Shown piece by piece: positions 1-6,271 of a stretch of DNA of 6,271 nt. The stretch spans positions 1 through 6,271 of the forward strand of contig JANWWB010000297.1 of the NCBI GenBank assembly GCA_025056515.1, read 5' to 3'. Numbering within the stretch: the stretch's first letter is position 1; the number at the start of each line of letters is the position of its first letter. A program made the translations under genes and the position numbers. The notes under the pieces are model-generated. The model was not told the DNA's origin, ran no database searches, and saw nothing but the letters and a program-made list of their open reading frames with translations. The DNA comes from Anaerolineales bacterium. GTDB lineage: Bacteria; Chloroflexota; Anaerolineae; Anaerolineales; Villigracilaceae.

Positions 1-840
<840 letters not shown>

Positions 841-842
841 AG

Positions 843-876
843 TCAGTGATCGGTGTTCAGTGATCAGTGGTCGGTC
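843..876. repeat. Short tandem repeat, TCAGTGATC units, abutting the rlmN start codon
   Basis: TCAGTGATC occurs exactly at 843-851 and 857-865, and a third unit TCAGTGGTC (864-872) matches 8 of 9. GGT/GGTC spacers complete the pattern. It begins three bases outside the rlmN ATG and therefore occupies the place where the minus-strand Shine-Dalgarno sequence should be. The imperfect periodicity suggests slippage or a dispersed low-complexity repeat family. Nothing indicates function. Confidence 0.7.
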
Positions 877-893
877 GAAACAAAGTAGAGAAG

Positions 894-991
894 TGTCCTC
901 GCGAGCGAAGCGGGCGCGGCGATCTCACGGCATGGGCTTGCTTTTGCTTCGATGGGATTGCTTCGCCCCCCTGCGGAGGCTCGCAAAGACA
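894..991. repeat. Palindromic interspersed repeat, copy A (MITE/REP-like)
   Basis: The termini are inverted. TGTCCTCGCGAGC (894-906) matches the reverse complement of GCTCGCAAAGACA (979-991) at 11 of 13 positions. The core GATTGCTTCG (956-965) is shared exactly with copy B at 1115-1124. Sequences of this TCATTGCGAG...GATTGCTTCG type are familiar as short dispersed, non-coding palindromic repeats in several bacterial groups (established from memory, not searched). It has no coding capacity, so if mobile it must have moved in trans. This copy is more degraded than copy B. Confidence 0.65.
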
Positions 992-1003
992 CCAGTGGTG
1001 GAG

Positions 1004-1012
1004 ATTCTATCA
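1004..1012 (-). promoter_or_regulatory. Possible extended -10 element for rlmN
   Basis: On the minus strand the sequence reads TGATAGAAT, an extended -10 (TGn plus TAGAAT, 5 of 6 to TATAAT). No good -35 is found 16-18 bp upstream, as is allowed for extended -10 promoters. It lies in the AT-richer gap between the two palindromic repeats. Transcription from here would run through copy A and the tandem repeat into rlmN, giving a leader of roughly 155 nt. Weak prediction. Confidence 0.3.
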
Positions 1013-1049
1013 CGCGAAGCGGGACTTTCTTATAAGTTTTTGTCTAGCA

Positions 1050-1166
1050 TGTCATTGCGAGCCCCCCTGAGCGGAGCCGAAGGGGGCAGAGCAATCCCCC
1101 CAATCGTGCCGGGAGATTGCTTCGACCGGCCTCCCTTTCGGTCGGAACGCCGGTCTCTCAATGACA
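1050..1166. repeat. Palindromic interspersed repeat, copy B (MITE/REP-like)
   Basis: TGTCATTGCGA (1050-1060) is repeated inverted at 1156-1166 (TCTCAATGACA), matching at 10 of 11. Two internal hairpins are visible: CCCCCT (1063-1068) with AGGGGG (1081-1086), and GACCGGC (1124-1130) with GCCGGTC (1149-1155), the latter a perfect 7-bp stem. The core GATTGCTTCG (1115-1124) is shared with copy A in the same orientation. The element is about 117 bp, non-coding, and lies upstream of the STAND promoter. It could act as a transcript-stabilising or terminating structure, or simply be a non-autonomous mobile element. Confidence 0.75.
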
Positions 1167-1210
1167 CAGAACGGGGAATATCGACTTGAAGAAAGCCTTG
1201 TTACAGGGGA

Positions 1211-1239
1211 TTGCAGAACGTGAAATGATCCTCTACAAT
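1211..1239 (+). promoter_or_regulatory. Probable sigma70-type promoter of the STAND gene
   Basis: TTGCAG (1211-1216) and TACAAT (1234-1239) are separated by exactly 17 bp. The -10 matches the consensus at 5 of 6 positions; the -35 matches only the TTG. A start near 1246 would leave a leader of about 40 nt containing the ribosome binding site AAGGGG (1276-1281), 5 nt before the ATG. It sits downstream of palindromic copy B, so the gene has its own promoter. Confidence 0.55.
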
Positions 1240-1286
1240 GTTAGTTGTTAGCTTTGTCCGGCGTTTTTTCGCTACAAGGGGTTGCC

Positions 1287-3692
1287 ATGAAAAAGGTCTG
1301 GGCGATTTTCTTCATCCTGCTTGGCCTGGCGCTGCTCATCGGCGCGGCGATGTTTTGGGCCGATACGCTCACGATGGACGAACCGCCGTCGCTCGGCGAA
1401 ACCATCCGGGATTGGCTGACCACGCTGGCCGGGCTTGGGTCGAGCCTGGCGGGGTGGATTTCCCTGTTGAAGCCCAAAACGGACAAGCCGCAGGAAGGCG
1501 GCTCGCGGACGGTGGTGATGGACAAAGGCCAGGTAGTGACCGGCCCAAACAGCCGCGCCATCCGTGCTGAGGGAGATTATTACGAGGGTGGAACGCACAT
1601 TCACCTTCCCAAAGAGTCCCCTGAACTCCACGACACCATCGGCTTCATCCCGCCTTTCAAGACCGAGACCTACATCCACCGCGGCCCCATCGAGGACGAG
1701 GTGCGCGCCTTCCTGCGGCGGGGCAACGGCGCGGGGGCCATTGTGGGCCTGCACGCCCCGGGCGGACTGGGCAAGACCGAACTGGCCAAGCGCGCCGCCG
1801 AAGACCTGAAGGGCGAATTCGAGGGCGTGCTGTGGCTGGAGGTGGGCGAGCAGACGCCGGAGCAGGTGGTGGCCGCCCTGCTCGTCCGACTGGGCGTGCA
1901 ACTGCCGCCGGGGACGCCCTACGAGGCGCAGAAGAACGAACTGCACGCCCGCCTGAGAGGCTGCCGCTACCTGCTCATCCTGGACGATGTGCGCCAGAAG
2001 GCGCTGGCCGGGCTGGGCGACTTCCTGCCTGCCAAGCCCTGCGCCGCCCTGCTCACCAGCCGGGTCCAGCAAATCCCCGGCGTGCAGCGCACCTTCGCAC
2101 TCGACCGGATGACGCCGGAACAGGCCCAGCAACTGCTGGAGGCCATCCTCGGGCCGGAGGCCGTGGCGGCGGAGCGGGAGGCCGCCGAGCGGCTGGCCGC
2201 CCGCTGCGGTTACAACCCGCTGGCGCTGGAGATCGCCGCCCGCCGCATCCGTCAACTGCAGGGGCTGAATCGCCCGATTGCCCGCTATTTCGAACTGGCC
2301 GCCGGGCGCTTCGCCGAACTCAAGATGGACGGCGACGCCCGCTGGGACATGGAGCGGGTCTTCGACCTGAGTTACCTCGACCTGAGCGAGCGCGACCGCG
2401 CCCGCTTCCGCGCCCTGGGCGCCTTCCACCCAAGCGGCTTCGCCCCCCAAGCGGCGGCCTTCCTCTGGGGGCTGGACCCCGACCACGACGAAGACCTGGC
2501 CGAAGCCCGCCGGACGCTCTCGCGCTTCATCAACCTCTCGCTGGTCAAGGTGGTGCCGGGTGAACAGGAACGCTACCGCCTGCACGATTTGCTCGATGAG
2601 TACGCCGCCAGGAAGATGGAAATTGAGGGCGGGGCAGAAGAAGCAAACCGGCGTTTGGCGGACTGGGTGGAAAAACTATTCACCGACCATTACAAAGACG
2701 ACCCCAGCACGGCGCCCGAAGTGGCGCTTGAAATCGAGAACCTGCGCCGCGCCATGGAATGGGCCAGCCGGCAGAAAAACGGCAGCCGACTGGCCGAACT
2801 GGTCCATGCAGCCCGCAACTGGTTACTCGTGTTGAATTTATATGATGTCTGGGGGCAGATGGCAGAAAAAGCGCTTGCTCTGGGTATTTCTGAAGAACAA
2901 GCAAGAGCGAACGTGCTTCAGGCGATGGGGGACGTGCAGCAGTTTCGCGATGAGCGGGATGCGGCGCTGGCCAGTTACCAGCAGGCGCTGACGCTCTACC
3001 GCGCCGTGGGCGACCGGTTGGGCGAAGCGACAACATTGCGACGCATGGGGCATGTCCAACTGGCTGAGCGTCAGATAAAACTGGCCGAGGAAAGTTATAT
3101 CACTTCTCTTAGGCTGTGCAAGGCAATCGACGATCGCCTTGGCGAGGCTTATACGTTACGTGCTTTGGGCGACATTACTCTTTATTATGACGAATTTTCG
3201 GAAGCCAGAAAGAACTACGAGCAATCGATATCCATCTTCCGGCAAATTGGCGATAAAGTTGGACAGGCAAATGCACTGACCTCAACAGCGCGCTTGAATA
3301 TCGTCGAGAAGAAGACCGTCGAAACCTTAGAGTCTGACCTTGAAATAGTCATCGAATTGCGCCGGCAAACGCAAGATGCTGGCAGCCTAGGGGAAGATTA
3401 TTTGGGCATCGCCGTCGCGCTGGCAACGATTGAACGGTGGGATGAGATGGAAATCTATTGCGCCAAGGCCGAGAGCATTTTTGATAATCTTACGGAAAAA
3501 CAACCTCTTTTGCAGATTGTACATTTCAGAAACGGAATAGAGCATGTCAAAAAAGCAATGGCCCATTTAGAGGCTGGCAAGAGGAAGGCTGCTCGGGATT
3601 TACTCCAAGATGCTCTGGAGGAGTTCAAAAAAGTAGGAGATTTTCTGTTGTTTAAGTGGGTTGAGCGTCTTATCGCCGCCTGCGAGGAATGA
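1287..3692 (+). CDS. Membrane-anchored STAND (NB-ARC-type) P-loop ATPase with C-terminal TPR repeats
   Basis: Predicted ATP-driven signal-transduction switch of 801 residues. ATG 1287 is chosen over the in-frame TTG at 1245 because AAGGGG lies 5 nt upstream and the resulting N-terminus (MKK plus hydrophobic stretch 4-24) is a clean membrane anchor. A second hydrophobic stretch (44-61) may also be membrane-embedded. A Gly-rich linker follows (about 73-108, GDYYEGGTHIHLP). The ATPase has Walker A APGGLGKT (157-164, Lys163), Walker B LLILDD (229-234), sensor-like LLTSR (255-259), a GLPL-like CGYNPLAL (307-314), a winged-helix segment (about 359-420) and an MHD-like LHD (432-434). C-terminal TPRs have a 40-residue period at about 545-581, 583-621 and 623-661, with degenerate helices to the end. 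TPRs normally sense protein ligands. No nuclease, TIR, SIR2 or protease effector is recognisable, so any output would involve the membrane segment or a partner. Its role, regulatory or anti-phage, is unproven. Confidence 0.9.
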   Translation: MKKVWAIFFILLGLALLIGAAMFWADTLTMDEPPSLGETIRDWLTTLAGLGSSLAGWISLLKPKTDKPQEGGSRTVVMDKGQVVTGPNSRAIRAEGDYYEGGTHIHLPKESPELHDTIGFIPPFKTETYIHRGPIEDEVRAFLRRGNGAGAIVGLHAPGGLGKTELAKRAAEDLKGEFEGVLWLEVGEQTPEQVVAALLVRLGVQLPPGTPYEAQKNELHARLRGCRYLLILDDVRQKALAGLGDFLPAKPCAALLTSRVQQIPGVQRTFALDRMTPEQAQQLLEAILGPEAVAAEREAAERLAARCGYNPLALEIAARRIRQLQGLNRPIARYFELAAGRFAELKMDGDARWDMERVFDLSYLDLSERDRARFRALGAFHPSGFAPQAAAFLWGLDPDHDEDLAEARRTLSRFINLSLVKVVPGEQERYRLHDLLDEYAARKMEIEGGAEEANRRLADWVEKLFTDHYKDDPSTAPEVALEIENLRRAMEWASRQKNGSRLAELVHAARNWLLVLNLYDVWGQMAEKALALGISEEQARANVLQAMGDVQQFRDERDAALASYQQALTLYRAVGDRLGEATTLRRMGHVQLAERQIKLAEESYITSLRLCKAIDDRLGEAYTLRALGDITLYYDEFSEARKNYEQSISIFRQIGDKVGQANALTSTARLNIVEKKTVETLESDLEIVIELRRQTQDAGSLGEDYLGIAVALATIERWDEMEIYCAKAESIFDNLTEKQPLLQIVHFRNGIEHVKKAMAHLEAGKRKAARDLLQDALEEFKKVGDFLLFKWVERLIAACEE

Positions 3693-3771
3693 GCCGCCGG
3701 AAGCAGACGCCTTGGACCGGCTGAGGCGATCAGAATTGCTATGGGTCATTTGAAGCCAAGGTTAACACCAT

Positions 3772-3799
3772 TTGGGGAGCAAGAAAAACCTGATACAAT
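3772..3799 (+). promoter_or_regulatory. Probable extended -10 promoter of the M23 peptidase gene
   Basis: TGATACAAT (3791-3799) is an extended -10: TG, one base, then TACAAT (3794-3799, 5 of 6 to consensus). TTGGGG (3772-3777) lies 16 bp upstream as a weak -35. The ribosome binding site AAAGGAG (3808-3814) ends 6 nt before the ATG at 3821. A promoter here means the peptidase is probably transcribed independently of the STAND gene, which ends at 3692. Confidence 0.6.
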
Positions 3800-3820
3800 C
3801 GGTCTAGAAAGGAGTAGACT

Positions 3821-4504
3821 ATGGCAATTGAACTCATCCCTCCGGTGGTCGGTCCTCTCACCCAGTTGTTCGGCGAAAACCCTGACTATTACAAAAAATG
3901 GGGGCTTGCCGGGCATAACGGCTTGGATTACGGCGTCCCAAACGGCACGCCGGTCAAGGCAGCGGCGGATGGCGTGGTGGCCGCAGTAGCCTTCGAACAC
4001 GGCGGCTATGGGAATTACGTTAAACTTGCCCACCAAGATGGGGACGTGACCTTTTATACCTACTACGCCCATCTGGCCACCACCTCGGTCACGCCAGGGC
4101 AAAAGGTGAAGGCCGGGACGGTGATCGGAACCAGCGATAACACCGGCGCCAGCACCGGGCCGCATTTGCATTTCGGCCTGAAAATTCCCGGCAAGGACGC
4201 CGCCAACAAGGATTACGTTGACCCGATGCCGTACCTTAAAGCCTCGCCGCAACCTAAACCGTCTTCTGGCGCTGCGGCGCCGGGCATGGTCGAAATTCCG
4301 CTCCTCGAATTTGAGGTGGATACCGAGCTTCTCAACGTGCGCAACGGCCCGGGAATCGAATATTCAATCCTGGAGAGATTGAGTCGGGGGACGGTCATCT
4401 CGGCCAAAAAACTCTTCTCGCGCAGCGTGTGGGTCGAATTCGAGCCGGGCAAGTGGTGTGCTTGGGTCTTTGACGGCGTGCGTTATCTGAAACCCAGGCG
4501 CTGA
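3821..4504 (+). CDS. M23 (LytM-like) metallopeptidase with C-terminal SH3-type domain, no signal peptide seen
   Basis: Predicted zinc peptidase of 227 residues, from a family that cuts peptide crosslinks in peptidoglycan. The M23 domain spans about 10-140. HNGLD (32-36) supplies zinc ligands His32 and Asp36, and HLHFG (115-119) supplies catalytic/ligand residues His115 and His117. His84 in YYAHL fits the other catalytic position, so the site looks intact. A Pro/Ser/Ala-rich linker (141-155) leads to a bacterial SH3-like domain (about 165-224, LNVRNGPGIEYSIL) typical of cell-wall binding. The start is firm: AAAGGAG lies 6 nt upstream and an in-frame TAG at 3815-3817 excludes an N-terminal extension. 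The N-terminus (MAIELIPPVVGPLTQLFGEN) is neither charged-hydrophobic nor a lipobox, so the export route is unclear. It could be a wall hydrolase using another route, or a phage-derived lysin. No holin or phage gene is nearby. Confidence 0.9.
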   Translation: MAIELIPPVVGPLTQLFGENPDYYKKWGLAGHNGLDYGVPNGTPVKAAADGVVAAVAFEHGGYGNYVKLAHQDGDVTFYTYYAHLATTSVTPGQKVKAGTVIGTSDNTGASTGPHLHFGLKIPGKDAANKDYVDPMPYLKASPQPKPSSGAAAPGMVEIPLLEFEVDTELLNVRNGPGIEYSILERLSRGTVISAKKLFSRSVWVEFEPGKWCAWVFDGVRYLKPRR

Positions 4505-4511
4505 GTCTTCT

Positions 4512-4533
4512 CTCTGGCTTTTCGCTGCCAGGG
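4512..4533 (+). terminator. Possible weak terminator hairpin after the M23 peptidase gene
   Basis: CTCTGGC (4512-4518) pairs with GCCAGGG (4527-4533), a 7-bp stem with one G-T wobble and an 8-nt loop. It begins eight bases after the stop codon. No T-run follows, so it is not a classical intrinsic terminator. It may instead protect the 3' end or be part of the structured region that follows. Confidence 0.3.
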
Positions 4534-4554
4534 CAGGCGCTTTGTAGCGAGTCT

Positions 4555-4653
4555 GGCCCGAGAGGGCTATCCCGCTCGGCGTTGTGGTAAAGCCCAGGGG
4601 TTGGCTGTTGCGGCCGCACCCGCGCCGCCGGGATAGGACCAGTGCGTCGGGCC
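4555..4653 (+). ncRNA. Candidate structured RNA element (long nested hairpin), unidentified
   Basis: Successive inverted repeats nest in order. GGCCCGA (4555-4561) pairs with TCGGGCC (4647-4653). CTATCCCG (4567-4574) pairs with CGGGATAG (4629-4636). CGGCG (4577-4581) pairs with CGCCG (4623-4627). Weaker inner pairings are TGTGG (4583-4587) with CCGCA (4614-4618) and AGCC (4591-4594) with GGCT (4603-4606). Together they form an extended hairpin of about 99 nt with an asymmetric internal loop (5 nt versus 10 nt). An alternative local fold is GCCC-GAGA-GGGC (4556-4567) with a GNRA-type tetraloop, so two competing structures are possible. I do not recognise it as a named RNA or riboswitch. It could equally be a palindromic DNA repeat. 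Strand is assumed from the neighbouring genes. Confidence 0.35.
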
Positions 4654-4689
4654 GCTTGACTGTGGCGTGTAACTTTTCTTCGGGCGTTG

Positions 4690-4702
4690 CATCTGATAGA
4701 TG
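4690..4702. promoter_or_regulatory. Operator-like inverted repeat upstream of trxB
   Basis: CATCT (4690-4694) and AGATG (4698-4702) are a perfect 5-bp inverted repeat around GAT. The flanks GTT (4686-4688) and AAC (4705-4707) extend the symmetry imperfectly. It lies 31 bp before the trxB start, a position where a repressor could block transcription or a small hairpin could form in the leader. No known regulator motif is recognised. Confidence 0.25.
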
Positions 4703-4733
4703 GTAACTTCATCCCTGCAATGGTGAGGAGAGT

Positions 4734-5693
4734 ATGTTGCATCTTTCGTCCGTTTCTACAGGGGGAGAGGCTCCCCGTCATGTAAAGGTCTTGATTCTGG
4801 GCGCTGGGCCGGCTGGGCTGGCTGCAGCGCTTTATGCGGCGCGCGCTGAACTCCAGCCGGTCGTCCTGACCGGCACACAGCTCGGTGGCCAGGCGGCGCT
4901 CACCCATACGATTGAGAATTATCCCGGCTTCCCCGACGGCGTAGGAGGCGCCGAATTGGGCGACCTCTTCCAGCGCCAGGCCGAACGCTTCGGCGCGACG
5001 GTAGAATTCGATACGGCGCACAGCGTTGACCTTGCACAGCGCCCGTTTCGCGTCCAGACCGACAACGGCGAATATCGCGCCGAAACGCTCATCATCGCTA
5101 CCGGTGCTAGCCCGAATCATCTCAAGGTCCCCGGCGAGGCGGAGCTGACCGGTAGGGGCGTCTCCTATTGTGCCACCTGCGATGGCTGGTTTTTCAAGGA
5201 TAAGCAAGTGGTGGTGGTCGGTGGCGGCGATTCGGCGCTTGAGGAAGGCTTGTTTCTCACGCGTTATGCCACCTCGGTCACCATTGTTCACCGTCGCGAG
5301 ACCTTGCGCGCCGGGGCGATTTTGCAGAAACGAGCGTTTGCACACCCGAAGATCAGGTTCATCTGGAACACGATCGTCACAGAAATTTTGGGCAAGGAGG
5401 CGGTGGAGGCCGTCCGCTTGAAGAACGTTCAGACCGGCGAAGAGACGGTCTTCCCGACCGATGGCGTGTTCATCTTTATCGGTCACACACCGAACACGCA
5501 CATGTTTGTCGGTCAACTGGAGATGGAAAACGGGTATATCAAGGTAGATTCCCGGATGCACACCAGCATCCCGGGCGTGTTTGCGGCCGGCGAGGCGGCG
5601 GATCCGCATTTCAGGCAGGTGATCACCTCAGCCGGCATGGGCGCCGCTGCTGCCATGGAGGCAACCCGTTTTCTGGCCGAGCTAAGCAAATGA
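4734..5693 (+). CDS. trxB: Thioredoxin reductase (NADPH-dependent, low-Mr flavoprotein type)
   Basis: Cytoplasmic flavoenzyme that passes electrons from NADPH through FAD and a redox disulphide to thioredoxin. It has 319 residues, full length for the family. The FAD Rossmann motif GAGPAG is at 23-28 and IENYPGFP at 60-67. The redox-active CATC (Cys146, Cys149) is followed by Asp150, as in classical enzymes. The NADPH domain has VVGGGDSALEEG (161-172) and HRRETLR (186-192), whose basic residues read NADPH phosphate. The C-terminal FAD motif reads GVFAAGE (281-287), with Glu where most relatives have Asp. RQVITSAGMGAAAA (294-307) is typical. The N-terminus is about 12 residues longer than usual before the first beta strand. 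GAGGAG (4725-4730) is only 3 nt from the ATG at 4734, so the TTG at 4737 could be an alternative start. Followed by its own terminator. A related ferredoxin-dependent flavoprotein is less likely given the HRR motif. Confidence 0.94.
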   Translation: MLHLSSVSTGGEAPRHVKVLILGAGPAGLAAALYAARAELQPVVLTGTQLGGQAALTHTIENYPGFPDGVGGAELGDLFQRQAERFGATVEFDTAHSVDLAQRPFRVQTDNGEYRAETLIIATGASPNHLKVPGEAELTGRGVSYCATCDGWFFKDKQVVVVGGGDSALEEGLFLTRYATSVTIVHRRETLRAGAILQKRAFAHPKIRFIWNTIVTEILGKEAVEAVRLKNVQTGEETVFPTDGVFIFIGHTPNTHMFVGQLEMENGYIKVDSRMHTSIPGVFAAGEAADPHFRQVITSAGMGAAAAMEATRFLAELSK

Positions 5694-5700
5694 GCCAAGC

Positions 5701-5737
5701 AGAGCAGGAGGCAGTTGCTTTCCTGCTCTTATTTTTT
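5701..5737 (+). terminator. Rho-independent terminator after trxB
   Basis: AGAGCAGGA (5701-5709) is a perfect 9-bp inverted repeat with TCCTGCTCT (5721-5729), loop of 11 nt, followed by TATTTTTT (5730-5737). It starts seven bases after the trxB stop codon. It separates trxB from mdh transcriptionally. Confidence 0.92.
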
Positions 5738-5754
5738 GAAAGCAAAGGGGGGTG

Positions 5755-5760
5755 TATAAT
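5755..5760 (+). promoter_or_regulatory. -10 element of the mdh promoter
   Basis: A perfect TATAAT at 5755-5760 lies 32 bp upstream of the mdh start. A -35 at the normal distance would fall at about 5732-5738, which is the T-run of the trxB terminator (TTTTTT/TTTTTG), a poor match to TTGACA. TTGAAA (5736-5741) is a better sequence but only 13 bp away. A strong -10 with a weak -35 suggests a moderate or activator-assisted promoter. Confidence 0.55.
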
Positions 5761-5781
5761 TCCCCTGACAGTGAAACTTCT

Positions 5782-6271
<490 letters not shown>

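Larger units (their letters stand above)
841..1286. other. Divergent intergenic region, repeat-rich, 446 bp
   Basis: There is no convincing gene on either strand. Reading away from rlmN it holds a tandem repeat touching the rlmN start (843-876), palindromic repeat copy A (894-991), an AT-richer island (about 1004-1049), palindromic repeat copy B (1050-1166), and a promoter plus ribosome binding site for the STAND gene (1211-1281). Open frames crossing it are composed of repeat sequence and antisense rlmN, so they are not called. A 10-bp direct repeat, GCGAAGCGGG, occurs at 905-914 inside copy A and again at 1014-1023. The second occurrence may be a remnant of a further repeat copy. Confidence 0.8.
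4505..4733. other. Intergenic region with several inverted repeats between the peptidase gene and trxB
   Basis: This 229-bp stretch holds no gene. It contains a hairpin directly after the peptidase stop (4512-4533), a small hairpin (4538-4549), a long nested inverted repeat (4555-4653) and an operator-like inverted repeat (4690-4702). The heptamer GTAACTT occurs at 4669-4675 and 4703-4709. TTGACT (4656-4661) looks like a -35 box, but no acceptable -10 follows at 15-18 bp, so no trxB promoter is called with confidence. Confidence 0.7.

Noticed and set aside
843..1166. CRISPR array
   Set aside because: The repeats are short tandem units and large palindromic elements without regular spacers, and no cas genes are present.
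1186..1251. Possible 21-residue peptide from TTG 1186 (reads LKKALLQGIAEREMILYNVS, then Cys and stop)
   Set aside because: It looks protein-like but has no ribosome binding site, begins with TTG and overlaps the STAND promoter. It could be a gene remnant, but the evidence is too thin.
1245..1286. In-frame TTG at 1245 as an upstream start for the STAND gene
   Set aside because: It lies at the predicted transcription start with no ribosome binding site, whereas ATG 1287 has AAGGGG 5 nt upstream and gives a clean membrane anchor.
1272..2585. 437-codon minus-strand open frame antisense to the STAND gene
   Set aside because: It lies opposite the most GC-rich part of a gene with clear domain motifs. 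Its translation is low-complexity and shows no recognisable domain. Long antisense frames are expected at this GC content.
3708..3728. Hairpin CGCCT/AGGCG after the STAND gene as a terminator
   Set aside because: The stem is only 5 bp of Watson-Crick pairs plus two wobbles and one further G-C, and no T-run follows.
4395..5609. 404-codon minus-strand open frame antisense to trxB and the intergenic region
   Set aside because: It covers the conserved trxB reading frame and the hairpin-rich spacer, and its product has no recognisable motif.

Overview
The window reads as chromosomal DNA of a GC-rich bacterium, most likely a member of the Chloroflexota (Anaerolineae-like). The main reason is the malate dehydrogenase at the right end. 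Its N-terminal segments [24 protein letters not shown] and [12 protein letters not shown] follow, from memory, the Chloroflexus-type LDH-like malate dehydrogenase very closely. TCATTGCGAGC-type palindromic repeats, a membrane-tethered STAND ATPase with TPRs, and an M23-SH3 protein fit that group but do not prove it. This is inference without a database search.

Layout. Positions 1-840 (minus strand) hold the 5' 280 codons of rlmN, the 23S rRNA/tRNA adenine-C2 methyltransferase; the 3' end lies beyond the left edge. Positions 841-1286 are a 446-bp divergent intergenic region. It is filled by a short tandem repeat touching the rlmN start codon and by two diverged copies of a roughly 100-117 bp palindromic repeat element, followed by a plausible sigma70-type promoter for the next gene. 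Positions 1287-3692 encode an 801-residue STAND/NB-ARC-type P-loop ATPase with an N-terminal membrane anchor and C-terminal TPR repeats. Positions 3821-4504 encode a short M23 peptidase-SH3 protein with no visible signal peptide. Positions 4505-4733 are non-coding and contain several nested inverted repeats, a candidate structured RNA. Positions 4734-5693 encode thioredoxin reductase (trxB), ending in a strong intrinsic terminator. Positions 5793-6271 are the 5' part of mdh, malate dehydrogenase, running off the right edge.

How the genes relate. rlmN, trxB and mdh are housekeeping functions: rRNA modification, thiol redox balance and central carbon metabolism. The STAND ATPase gene is the accessory-looking item. 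It sits alone beside repeat elements, has its own promoter, and is compositionally split: the ATPase half is extremely GC-rich and the TPR sensor half is much more AT-rich. Its architecture fits signal-sensing or anti-phage STAND proteins, but no recognisable toxic effector domain is present, so a defence role is only a hypothesis. Each plus-strand gene appears to have its own initiation region, and no multi-gene operon is evident.
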